Shown: positions 12,266 through 17,916 of the stretch, piece after piece
How positions within the stretch are numbered: the stretch's first letter is position 1
Layout of the letters: each line of letters opens with the position of its first letter
From: Candidatus Adlerbacteria bacterium RIFCSPHIGHO2_02_FULL_54_18
Lineage (GTDB): Bacteria > Patescibacteriota > Minisyncoccia > Phycocordibacterales > SBAW01
Reading direction: 5' to 3'
Assembly: GCA_001775445.1 (NCBI GenBank)
Contig: MEWV01000021.1
Location: 2,934-20,849 of the forward strand
Length of the DNA stretch: 17,916 nucleotides
Program-made: the position numbers and the translations under genes
Notes under the pieces: model-generated
Database searches by the model: none
What the model saw: the letters and a program-made list of their open reading frames with translations, nothing else
What the model was told of the DNA's origin: nothing

Positions 12266-12991
12266 GTGAATGCTGGAAAGGTACGTATAGGGGAGGCGGC
12301 AAAGATACTTAATGTATCCGTGCAAACCCTACGCAACTGGGAGAAATCCGGGAAACTTCGTGCTGAACGGAGTGGAGGGAAGCACCGCTATTATGCACTA
12401 CGAGACCTTAATAGTTTTGCTCTCGACCTTCAAATGCTGGGATTGGCCTGGGCCACAAGCGCTATGCCGCCAGCGCTTCCAAGTGAATATTATTGTGAAC
12501 GACCAGACCGCTTCACTAGTCGAGTGGCTAAGATGGGAATAGAATTGCAGAAAACGGGGCATTTATCCGAAGAATTAGCATCACTCCTCACACTTGTTGC
12601 AGCAGAAATTGGCGATAATTCTTTCGCACACAACGTTGGTAACTGGCCTGATGTGCCAGGTATATTTTATGCATATGACATTGCTAAGCGGGTGATAGTC
12701 CTTGCAGACCGCGGACGTGGTGTAAAAGCAACACTCCAGCAAGTCCGGCCAAATCTTACTACCGATGTCGATGCTCTAAGGGTAGCTTTTACGGAAATTG
12801 TTTCAGGAAGAGACCCCGAGAAGCGTGGCAACGGACTCAAGGTGGTCCGTAATGTCGTAGAGTCAAAGGAAATTGGCCTTTTGTTCCGTTCGGGCATCGG
12901 CCTCGTTAATATTCCTACTGGTCCCGGATTGATGCATATTAAGATGGCTGACGGGAATGTCCGTGGCACATATGTTGTTATACTATTTTAA
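12266..12991 (+). CDS. MerR-type HTH fused to a GHKL (anti-sigma-like) ATPase, 241 aa
   Basis: Residues 1-55 are a MerR/excisionase-type winged HTH: RIGEAAKILNVSVQTLRNWE is the recognition unit and GGKHRYYALRDL the wing. Residues 80-241 carry the GHKL Bergerat ATPase boxes: N-box E114-IGDN118-SFAHN, D-box LAD148-RGRG and G-box RG188-NGLKVV. There are no histidine-kinase dimerisation or phospho-His elements, so it resembles the anti-sigma kinases of partner-switching systems (SpoIIAB/RsbW type). It starts with GTG at 12266, 6 nt after a -10 box, with no Shine-Dalgarno. The STAS-like gene follows after 12 nt, pointing to a kinase/antagonist pair tied directly to DNA. Codon and base use are clearly AT-richer than in the ribosomal genes. 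Function is inference; family assignment is firm. Confidence 0.82.
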   Translation: MNAGKVRIGEAAKILNVSVQTLRNWEKSGKLRAERSGGKHRYYALRDLNSFALDLQMLGLAWATSAMPPALPSEYYCERPDRFTSRVAKMGIELQKTGHLSEELASLLTLVAAEIGDNSFAHNVGNWPDVPGIFYAYDIAKRVIVLADRGRGVKATLQQVRPNLTTDVDALRVAFTEIVSGRDPEKRGNGLKVVRNVVESKEIGLLFRSGIGLVNIPTGPGLMHIKMADGNVRGTYVVILF

Positions 12992-13003
12992 GACATACTA
13001 GAT

Positions 13004-13324
13004 ATGCAAACCATTCAACTTAAAAAATTTGGCTCCGTACTTGTTTCTCGTCCAGCAGGATTGGAGGCTTTTAATGCTATCCGTCCGCAACTTAATCCTG
13101 ATGTACCGATCCAAATTGACTTTGACGAAGTGCTCACCGTAACGCCATCGTGGCTCGACGAGTTCCTGACACAACTCACTGACTACAACGGAGGAAAAGT
13201 GGACTTACTTCCAACAAACAATGCGTCTGTACTGGCTGCGTTGCCAGTATTAGGAGAGGCACGAAAAGATTTCGTAGCCGCTACTGTGCTGCGCGCTATT
13301 AAGCGGATGAAAGACTTGGAGTAA
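13004..13324 (+). CDS. STAS-like (DUF4325) protein, 106 aa
   Basis: PIQIDFDEVLTVTPSWLDEF is the DUF4325 hallmark: a beta strand ending in DFD, then a loop with Ser49 in TPSW at the spot where STAS anti-sigma antagonists carry their phosphorylatable serine, then a helix. The rest (GKVDLLPTNNASVLAALPVL) fits the following strand and helix. DUF4325 genes are often paired with GHKL ATPases, and here the partner is the immediately upstream MerR-ATPase gene. A partner-switch role, with phosphorylation of Ser49 by the ATPase controlling their association, is a natural hypothesis but is not shown by sequence. No terminator is seen after the stop; a minus-strand small ORF ends 9 nt away. Confidence 0.8.
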   Translation: MQTIQLKKFGSVLVSRPAGLEAFNAIRPQLNPDVPIQIDFDEVLTVTPSWLDEFLTQLTDYNGGKVDLLPTNNASVLAALPVLGEARKDFVAATVLRAIKRMKDLE

Positions 13325-13333
13325 TCGTCTGTC

Positions 13334-13447
13334 CTAATTTGGATGCTTTTTAACCTGCCGTCGTATAGCCCGTGCCTCTTTCTCTCCGATCATTTCTTCA
13401 AAACGGTCTTTATCTACCTCACGGAATACCATTGTCCAAGTCTGCAT
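13334..13447 (-). CDS. Small ORF, 37 aa, possibly a remnant
   Basis: ATG at 13447 to TAG at 13334, encoding MQTWTMVFREVDKDRFEEMI then a basic end, EARAIRRQVKKHPN. Composition is protein-like, with amphipathic charge patterning. It starts 1 nt after the stop of the EEP pseudogene, so it would be in the same transcript. The opening resembles, weakly, the N-terminus of small ASCH/PUA-like proteins, in which case it is a truncated relic. I cannot assign a function. Confidence 0.4.
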   Translation of the reverse strand: MQTWTMVFREVDKDRFEEMIGEKEARAIRRQVKKHPN

Positions 13448-13448
13448 A

Positions 13449-13990
13449 TTATTCAAATTCCAAGTACATAGGACTATGGTCGGACACCTCATCAGGTAAT
13501 ATTTTGAAGTCTTTTACTTCTATCCCCTCACTCACAAGGGCATAGTCAGCAAACTTTGCGGGCTTATCATAAAAGCTGGTACGCGTAGAAGTTATACCGT
13601 ATTCCTTTATGAGATTACGGAGCCCGATGCCCTCCAGGCGCTTCAAGCTTTCCGTGTCAGGTAGCAAGTTAAAGTCCCCACACAGCACATAGGGATTAGT
13701 TAGAGTTTTTAAGAACTCTGCAATTTTATTTTTTTACAAATATAAGTAGTCCGTAATCGTCTAAATGATGAGGACGGAAGTAAGGCAGAAATTTCTTGCA
13801 CCCCGTGTATCATAATCCTTGAGTGGTCTATTGCCATACCCCCAGCTGCATGACCGTCGAGGTCTTTATAAGGAGCCGACCACATTTCTTGTAGGCAAAA
13901 TATATCAGCGTCTTTATTCTTTTCAAGAAAAGCTAGCAGTTTTTCCTTACCCGCACGCCCACCCCAAGTATTTAAAGAGACAAGTTTCAT
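13449..13990 (-). pseudogene. EEP-family (endonuclease/exonuclease/phosphatase) pseudogene
   Basis: Two out-of-frame pieces of one EEP protein. From ATG 13990 the first reads MKLVSLNTWGGRAGKEKLLA, followed by DIFCLQEMW (catalytic Asn and Glu present), to about 13778. There GCCTTACTTC carries one base too many, and removing a T restores AYFRPHHLDDYGLLIFVK in the next frame. That frame then stops at a run of seven A near 13728. The last piece, in the third frame, has KIAEFLKTLTNPYVLCGDFN, FADYALV and VSDHSPMYLEFE, the intact GDFN, Asp and Asp-His motifs. The family's middle section with the Asn-x-His motif is missing between them, so about 60 or more codons appear deleted as well. It starts 4 nt after the hydrolase gene. 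Motif quality suggests recent decay. Confidence 0.75.
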
Positions 13991-13994
13991 ATCC

Positions 13995-14576
13995 TTATTC
14001 TGATAGTTCCAAAAGCTTTTCTTGAACAATAGGAAGTTCTGTCGTCCCACCACTGCCACTAAAATGCCTCTGCCTATGCTCTATGATAATTTCTGCACCG
14101 AGTTTTTCCCTAAAATCGTCCTGATTATCAAGCGGCACCCATGGGTCATCGTCTGAAAAGATGGCAACGCTTTTGGGGAGATGGGATTTAACTTTTTGTA
14201 GCTCTATAGGAGTACCGAGCCAATGCTTATCCGTTTCCTGTACGTCAGGGTCATCCTCTAGTCCCGTGAGGTGTTTAAAGAACCCTGCAACAAATACTGC
14301 CCCACCTACTTTTACTCCTTCTGGCAAAGATTCGAGATATCTAGCAATAGTCTGACATCCAATGCTATGGCCTATAAAGTAGGCCTGCTCATCGGGAGTA
14401 CCTACTACTTCAGCCAGTTTTGGCACCCAGTTATAAATGCGGGGACTGCCAGCATCGGGTAGTTGTGGTACCTCAACCTTAAATCCCTTTGCTTCAAGTC
14501 CGGCCTTAAGCCATGGAAACCACCCTTCCTGTGGTGTGCCGTCCCAGCCATGGACTATAAAAGCTCGCTTTTGCAT
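13995..14576 (-). CDS. RBBP9/YdeN-family serine hydrolase (alpha/beta hydrolase), 193 aa
   Basis: Single-domain alpha/beta hydrolase. MQKRAFIVHGWDGTPQEGWF holds the HG oxyanion motif, AYFIGHSIGCQTIARYL has the nucleophile Ser71 in GHSIG, FSDDDPWVP carries the acid (Asp143 or Asp144), and RHFSGSGG carries the catalytic His171. These match the RBBP9/YdeN group (COG3545), small cytoplasmic hydrolases whose natural substrate is generally unknown. The triad is complete and the length usual (about 185-195). It is the first gene of a minus-strand unit with the EEP pseudogene. A TACTAT box ends 6 nt before the ATG, the same spacing seen at other genes here. Confidence 0.88.
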   Translation of the reverse strand: MQKRAFIVHGWDGTPQEGWFPWLKAGLEAKGFKVEVPQLPDAGSPRIYNWVPKLAEVVGTPDEQAYFIGHSIGCQTIARYLESLPEGVKVGGAVFVAGFFKHLTGLEDDPDVQETDKHWLGTPIELQKVKSHLPKSVAIFSDDDPWVPLDNQDDFREKLGAEIIIEHRQRHFSGSGGTTELPIVQEKLLELSE

Positions 14577-14582
14577 GGCTTT

Positions 14583-14588
14583 ATAGTA
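14583..14588 (-). promoter_or_regulatory. Possible -10 box of the hydrolase gene, leaderless geometry
   Basis: Minus-strand TACTAT (4/6 match) ends 6 nt before the ATG at 14576. No -35 box is convincing. Called mainly because the spacing is identical to that at the metallo-beta-lactamase, hicB and MerR-ATPase genes. Confidence 0.35.
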
Positions 14589-14651
14589 TCCTTTTTATTC
14601 AGAAACTGAAATGCTGACATTATGAAGATTGGAGACCGACCCTGCAAACAT

Positions 14652-14673
14652 CCTTATAGGCCAATATATAAGG
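14652..14673. repeat. Inverted repeat CCTTATA-N8-TATAAGG
   Basis: Perfect 7-bp arms at 14652-14658 and 14667-14673, in the gap between rplE and the hydrolase gene, 76 bp upstream of the latter. It could be an operator or a junction mark. There is no T-tract, so it is not a terminator. Confidence 0.45.
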
Positions 14674-14708
14674 TTGTTTTTGTAACACTTACTTCTGCTT
14701 TCTTATTG

Positions 14709-14736
14709 GTTTAAAAAGAGCTAGCTCTTTTTAAAC
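14709..14736. terminator. Perfect 28-bp palindrome at the rplE 3' end, likely bidirectional terminator
   Basis: GTTTAAAAAGAGCT followed at once by its exact reverse complement. As RNA it forms an 11-12-bp stem with an A5 run on one side and a T5 run on the other on either strand. The centre lies between 14722 and 14723, inside the rplE stop codon (14721-14723). The stem has few G-C pairs, so efficiency is uncertain. Confidence 0.6.
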
Positions 14737-15260
14737 GGAAAGCCGAGGTGGCGCAGGTAGATTTCTGCGGTTTTTTTGTTTTTTGCCGAGGTGACCACTG
14801 TCACCGCCAGTCCAAAGACATCTTTAAGTTCCTCATCGGCTGTTTCGGGGAAGACGGAGTGCTCCTTGATACCGAGCGTGTAGTTTCCCATCTCGTCTAT
14901 TGCGCTTACAGAAATGCCTTTAAAGTCCTTAGTACGAGGAAGTGCGATATGGACAAGCCGATTAAGAAAGTCCTCCGCGCGCTTGCCACGCAGAGTCACC
15001 TGGTACCCCACCCTGTCGCCGGTGCGCGTCTTATAGGTCGCTATCGACTTCTTTGCGCCGCGAGAGGACGCTTTTTGCCCTGTAATTTTTTCCAGCCGAT
15101 CGGCAACCGTCTCCTGTCGGCCTTTTTCTTTTGCCATTTTGCCCACGCCGGCCGATACCACCACCTTCTCTATACGGGGGGTTTGCATGCGGTTGGTCCA
15201 CCCAAAATCTTTTTTGAGCGTTTCAAAAGCACTTTTTTGTTTTTCTTGAATAAGTTCCAT
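14721..15260 (-). CDS. rplE: 50S ribosomal protein L5 (uL5), 179 aa
   Basis: L5 binds 5S rRNA and contacts the P-site tRNA. MQTPRIEKVVVSAGVGKMAK, ITGQKASSRGAKKSIATYKT, GYQVTLRGKRAEDFLNRL, ALPRTKDFKGIS and the end LAVTVVTSAKNKKTAEIYLR are family signatures. Length is normal. Its last codons and stop lie inside the 28-bp palindrome, so this gene ends the upstream transcription unit. rpsN, its usual next neighbour, is 2.8 kb away. Confidence 0.97.
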   Translation of the reverse strand: MELIQEKQKSAFETLKKDFGWTNRMQTPRIEKVVVSAGVGKMAKEKGRQETVADRLEKITGQKASSRGAKKSIATYKTRTGDRVGYQVTLRGKRAEDFLNRLVHIALPRTKDFKGISVSAIDEMGNYTLGIKEHSVFPETADEELKDVFGLAVTVVTSAKNKKTAEIYLRHLGFPFKKS

Positions 15261-15275
15261 AAATCTTCGTAAAAT

Positions 15276-15500
15276 TTATTTCTTCGCCACCTTGCTCACA
15301 TGCAAGGGATGAAATTTCTCCACAATCTGTCCCGCCTGGCCGGCGCGACGCGGTTTTTGATGTTTAATGCGCTTGCCGACGCCCTCAACCAGCACCATCT
15401 CTTTTTTGGGGAAGGCGCGCACCACCTTGCCGCTCTTGCCTTTGTCCACGCCGGATATAACCGTAACCGTGTCGCCTTTTTTAATGTGGAGGGTATTCAT
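15276..15500 (-). CDS. rplX: 50S ribosomal protein L24 (uL24), 74 aa
   Basis: The KOW motif KKGDTVTVISGVDKGKSGKV followed by MVLVEGVGKRIKHQKP identifies L24, an assembly-initiating 23S rRNA protein. At 74 residues it is short next to the usual 100-105; the C-terminal part after the HQKPR segment is reduced to KFHPLHVSKVAKK. The gene lies between rplN and rplE as usual. Confidence 0.95.
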   Translation of the reverse strand: MNTLHIKKGDTVTVISGVDKGKSGKVVRAFPKKEMVLVEGVGKRIKHQKPRRAGQAGQIVEKFHPLHVSKVAKK

Positions 15501-15511
15501 AAATTTTTCGG

Positions 15512-15892
15512 TTACACCACCTCCGGCGCGCGAGAAATAATCGTCTGATACCCAAGCTCCTGCAACTCGCGCGGGATAGGGCCGAACACGCGCCCTGCCT
15601 TCGGCTCTTTTTTGTCTTTGCCGCCCGTGTCCAGTGTCACCACCGCATTGTCGTCAAAGCGGATATAGCTGCCGTCCTTGCGCCGAAAGGGCTTGCGCTG
15701 GCGCACCACCACTCCGGTCAAAATATCTTTCTTCTTTACCTGCTTGCGCGGCTCGGCGGTTTGCACCGAAAAGATAACAAGCTCCCCTATCTCGGCGTAG
15801 CGCTTTTTAGAAGAGCCGGGCACCTTGAACACGCGCCCTATCTTGGCACCGGAGTTGTCTGCAATATGCACGAGTGAGCGGTCTTGAATCAT
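15512..15892 (-). CDS. rplN: 50S ribosomal protein L14 (uL14), 126 aa
   Basis: MIQDRSLVHIADNSGAKIGR, a VVVRQRKPFRRKDGSYIRFD segment, NAVVTLDTGGKDKKEPKAGR and VFGPIPRELQELGYQTIISR-like end match L14 closely. There is a short insert in the middle (SKKRYAEIGE region) relative to the 122-residue standard. The start follows an AATTTAT stretch, no Shine-Dalgarno. Confidence 0.97.
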   Translation of the reverse strand: MIQDRSLVHIADNSGAKIGRVFKVPGSSKKRYAEIGELVIFSVQTAEPRKQVKKKDILTGVVVRQRKPFRRKDGSYIRFDDNAVVTLDTGGKDKKEPKAGRVFGPIPRELQELGYQTIISRAPEVV

Positions 15893-15897
15893 ATAAA

Positions 15898-16143
15898 TTA
15901 TTTGTCGGACACGATCTCAAAATACTTGGTCTTTGAGAGCGGGCGGGTCTGGCGGATAGTTACCATATCGCCCTCTTTTGCCATGTTGCCCGGATTGTGA
16001 ACGGAGAACTTTGAGGTCTTCTTCATATATTTTTTATACTTGGAGTGCTTTACATAGCGGGACACGGCAACCACTGCAGTGTCCTGCATTTTGTCCGAGA
16101 CGACTACGCCCCGCAGTTCTTTTTTTTGAGTGGTCTTTTCCAT
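15898..16143 (-). CDS. rpsQ: 30S ribosomal protein S17 (uS17), 81 aa
   Basis: LRGVVVSDKMQDTAVVAVSR, KYMKKTSKFSVHNPGNMAKE and GDMVTIRQTRPLSKTKYFEI are the OB-fold S17 motifs, including the conserved HDP/N-like turn and the SKTK end. Two ATG codons are possible: 16149 adds Met-Tyr, while 16143 has AGGA at a good distance and the TATATG context seen before other genes here, so it is preferred. The stop is 6 nt before the rplN ATG. Confidence 0.96.
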   Translation of the reverse strand: MEKTTQKKELRGVVVSDKMQDTAVVAVSRYVKHSKYKKYMKKTSKFSVHNPGNMAKEGDMVTIRQTRPLSKTKYFEIVSDK

Positions 16144-16151
16144 ATACATTC

Positions 16152-16355
16152 CTATTTATTTTGCGCGCGACGGAGTATGCTCACTGCGGTCAGGGTCCGG
16201 GCCACCTCGCGGCGCAGCTTGCGGGCAAGCTTTACATCACGATTCTTACTACCGCTGGAGGAAAAACGCAAGGCGCGCAGCTCCTCGCGCTTTGATGTAG
16301 CGAGCGTGTGGAGCTCCTCGGCAGAGTGTTTGGTGAGATTAAGTTTCTTAGACAT
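16152..16355 (-). CDS. rpmC: 50S ribosomal protein L29 (uL29), 67 aa
   Basis: Two-helix protein near the tunnel exit. The HSAEELHTLATSKREELRAL helix, the FSSSGSKNRDVKLARKLRRE turn and second helix and the ARTLTAVSILRRAQNK end fit L29 well, including the conserved Arg-Lys-x-Ala-Arg-like stretch. Length is normal and it lies in the canonical place between rplP and rpsQ. Confidence 0.94.
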   Translation of the reverse strand: MSKKLNLTKHSAEELHTLATSKREELRALRFSSSGSKNRDVKLARKLRREVARTLTAVSILRRAQNK

Positions 16356-16364
16356 AAATATAAA

Positions 16365-16784
16365 TCAGGACCGAGTGACCACCTTTGCCTTGAGCGGGAG
16401 CTTGGCGGCTGCCTTCTTTAGGGTGGACACCGCGAGTGCATCAGTCACTCCGTCCACCTCAAAGAGTACGCGACCGGGCCACACCTGCACCTCGTAGCCG
16501 ACAGGGTCGCCCTTGCCCTTGCCGAGCTTAACCTCCGGGGGCTTCTGGGTAAACGGCTTGTCAGGGAAGATGCGTATCCACTGCTTGCCGGTCTTGCCCA
16601 AAGAGCGGGCAATAACCTTGCGTGCGGACTCTATCTGGTTGCTGCGCACGCGTGCGGCCGTAGTGGCCTTAAGCCCGTGGCTGCCAAACGACACCACTGT
16701 GCCGCGGGTCGCTGTCTTCAGCACCTTTGGGTTGTGGCGCATCGTGTGCGACTTACGAAATTTTACTTTTTTAGGAAACAACAT
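16365..16784 (-). CDS. rplP: 50S ribosomal protein L16 (uL16), 139 aa
   Basis: The start MLFPKKVKFRKSHTMRHN, the SFGSHGLKATTAARVRSNQI segment with IESARKVIAR, WIRIFPDKPFTQKPPEVKLG and the KGKGDPVGYEVQVWPGRVLF loop with the Gly-rich tip that reaches the peptidyl-transferase centre are all typical. Length is standard for the family (137-140). Confidence 0.97.
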   Translation of the reverse strand: MLFPKKVKFRKSHTMRHNPKVLKTATRGTVVSFGSHGLKATTAARVRSNQIESARKVIARSLGKTGKQWIRIFPDKPFTQKPPEVKLGKGKGDPVGYEVQVWPGRVLFEVDGVTDALAVSTLKKAAAKLPLKAKVVTRS

Positions 16785-16806
16785 ACAGAAATATTAGAAA
16801 TCTTTT

Positions 16807-17475
16807 TTATTTATCTTTGCCGCGAGCGGCAAAGATGTCGCCCTTGTATATCCATACCTTGACCCCGATAACCCCGAGCGGCAGGTTCGCCCGCTCTTTG
16901 TGAAACTCGACGTCTGCGCGGATTGTCTGCAGAGGGATGCGCCCCTTTTTGAGTCCTTCGGTGCGCGACATAGAGCCGCCGCCGAGCATTCCAGAGATGA
17001 CGATGCGCACGCCTTTGACGTCGCGGTTTGCCATCACCTTTTCTATCGTCTGCTTAAGCACCCGGCGGAAGGGCATGCGCTTCTCCAGCCCTTCGACGAC
17101 CATATAAGAGACAATGGCGGCGTTGCTTTCGGGCGAGCGTATCTCTTCGATGTCGAGTTTTATCTCGGGGACAGTAAGCCCCTTGCCTGCCAAAAACTTG
17201 GCGATACTGTTGCGCAGTTTGGTCGAACCCTCCCCTGAGCGGCCAATGATGAGACCGGGGCGGGAGGTCTTGATGATGACGCGCAATTGCTTTGTGTTGC
17301 GCTCGAGCTCGATGCCGCCGACGTACATCCCCTTAAGCTCGCGCTGCAAGAACTCGCGCAGGAGCACCCCTGTCTTGAGGTTCTCAAGATAGGCGGGGCC
17401 GGTAGCAAACCAGCGATGGCGCCAGTCCCGCAGGACTCCCAGACGATGCGCAAATGGATGGACTACTTTAGACAT
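16807..17475 (-). CDS. rpsC: 30S ribosomal protein S3 (uS3), 222 aa
   Basis: Starts MSKVVHPFAHRLGVLRDWRH, an S3 opening. The KH domain shows PGLIIGRSGEGSTKLRNSI, the GxxG nucleic-acid loop with the family's second Gly, and the C-terminal half has RRVLKQTIEKVMANRDVKGV, RIVISGMLGGGSMSRTEGLK and GVIGVKVWIYKGDI. S3 lines the mRNA entry and acts in helicase activity of the ribosome. It begins 4 nt after the rplV stop. Confidence 0.97.
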   Translation of the reverse strand: MSKVVHPFAHRLGVLRDWRHRWFATGPAYLENLKTGVLLREFLQRELKGMYVGGIELERNTKQLRVIIKTSRPGLIIGRSGEGSTKLRNSIAKFLAGKGLTVPEIKLDIEEIRSPESNAAIVSYMVVEGLEKRMPFRRVLKQTIEKVMANRDVKGVRIVISGMLGGGSMSRTEGLKKGRIPLQTIRADVEFHKERANLPLGVIGVKVWIYKGDIFAARGKDK

Positions 17476-17479
17476 AAAA

Positions 17480-17809
17480 TTATTTTACTTTTTTCGACAG
17501 CGACAGGGTGATATGGCTCGTCTTCTTTTTGATGAGTGAGGCCCGACCGCGCGCGCGGGGCATCTGGCGTTTAAACACCACGCCGCCGTTGACCTCGATT
17601 TTTTGGATATAAAGCTCCGCCGCCTCCACTTTTGCGTTCGAGACGGCGGACTTAATGAGTTTTGCCATCGGCTCGGCGCCGCGCTTGGGGAGCATCGAGA
17701 GGAGCGCGAGCGCGCGGGCCGCCGACTTGCCGCGCACCAAATCAGCAATAAGGCGTACCTTGCGCGGCGCCTGGCGGTAGTTTCTGAGTGTTGCGGTGGA
17801 GGCGATCAT
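17480..17809 (-). CDS. rplV: 50S ribosomal protein L22 (uL22), 109 aa
   Basis: L22 lines the peptide exit tunnel. TLRNYRQAPRKVRLIADLVR, the AARALALLSMLPKRGAEPMA helix, KLIKSAVSNAKV and the tunnel hairpin region RQMPRARGRASLIKKKTSHI with the ITLSL end are diagnostic. Length is normal. It begins 2 nt after the stop of the presumed rpsS. Confidence 0.97.
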   Translation of the reverse strand: MIASTATLRNYRQAPRKVRLIADLVRGKSAARALALLSMLPKRGAEPMAKLIKSAVSNAKVEAAELYIQKIEVNGGVVFKRQMPRARGRASLIKKKTSHITLSLSKKVK

Positions 17810-17811
17810 AA

Positions 17812-17916
17812 TTATTTAGGGGGCTTCTTGGCACCAGCAGCGTCGGCTGCAGCTTTGGCCGCCTGCGCTGCCGCTATCTCGCCTTCTTTCTGCTTTGTTT
17901 CCATCTCCTTCTGCAT
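17812..17916 (-). CDS. rpsS: Ala/Lys-rich C-terminal tail, probably of ribosomal protein S19 (partial)
   Basis: The minus strand is open from the right edge to a TAA at 17812-17814, 35 codons. The peptide is low-complexity and charged: MQKEMETKQKEGEIAAAQAA, then AAADAAGAKKPPK. It holds no S19 core motif, so the assignment rests on position: rpsS is immediately upstream of rplV in nearly all S10 operons. If correct, S19 has a C-terminal extension of at least 30 residues past the fold. The Met at the window edge could in theory be a start, but an independent 34-residue gene here is unlikely. Confidence 0.6.
   Translation of the reverse strand: MQKEMETKQKEGEIAAAQAAKAAADAAGAKKPPK

Noticed and set aside
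11902..14709. Integrative element or prophage origin of the island
   Set aside because: No integrase, transposase, terminal inverted repeats or obvious direct repeats at the ends were found.
14748..15272. 174-codon plus-strand ORF over rplE
   Set aside because: Complete antisense overlap with L5; Cys/His/Phe-rich nonsense-like composition.

Overview
The window looks like a Candidate Phyla Radiation (Patescibacteria), Parcubacteria-like genome. The evidence is the gene content: a long ribosomal-protein cluster with no rpmD (uL30) gene, a DUF5667 secreted/anchored protein, a small SemiSWEET, a long-form nucleoside diphosphate kinase, short intergenic spaces with few Shine-Dalgarno motifs, and a small infC-rpmI-rplT operon. 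No taxonomic search was possible, so this placement is an inference.

Layout. 1-360 (minus): start of a DUF5667 protein that runs off the left edge. 485-1289 (plus): a C39-like papain-fold protein and a SemiSWEET. 1316-2460 (plus): promoter plus infC-rpmI-rplT. 2387-4394 (minus): a beta-CASP metallo-beta-lactamase RNase-like gene followed by a SLOG/LOG-like gene whose tail overlaps rplT antisense. 4439-4579 (minus): a candidate structured small RNA with its own extended -10 promoter, a 13-bp closing stem and an intrinsic terminator; I do not recognise its family. 4616-5028 (minus): hicB-hicA toxin-antitoxin. 5058-5642 (minus): ndk. 5804-6544 (minus): an EEP-fold protein with damaged catalytic motifs. 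6643-11901 (minus): rpsN-rpsH-rplF-rplR-rpsE-rplO-secY-adk-map. 14721-17916 (minus): (rpsS)-rplV-rpsC-rplP-rpmC-rpsQ-rplN-rplX-rplE.

The S10/spc cluster is split between rplE and rpsN by about 2.8 kb of AT-richer accessory DNA (11902-14709). This segment carries a plus-strand two-gene module: a MerR-type DNA-binding domain fused to a GHKL/anti-sigma-like ATPase, then a STAS-like DUF4325 protein. The module is preceded by an array of three TAGGTTT dyads, one lying inside the promoter. On the minus strand it carries an RBBP9-like serine hydrolase, a decayed EEP pseudogene and a 37-codon ORF. rplE ends in a perfect 28-bp palindrome centred on its stop codon, and rpsN has its own predicted promoter, so the two halves appear to be separate transcription units.

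The main points for follow-up are the unassigned RNA near 4.5 kb, the MerR-ATPase/STAS module with its operator array, and repeated promoter geometry (a -10 box exactly 6 nt before the start codon) that suggests leaderless mRNAs. All promoter, terminator and RNA-fold calls were made by eye.
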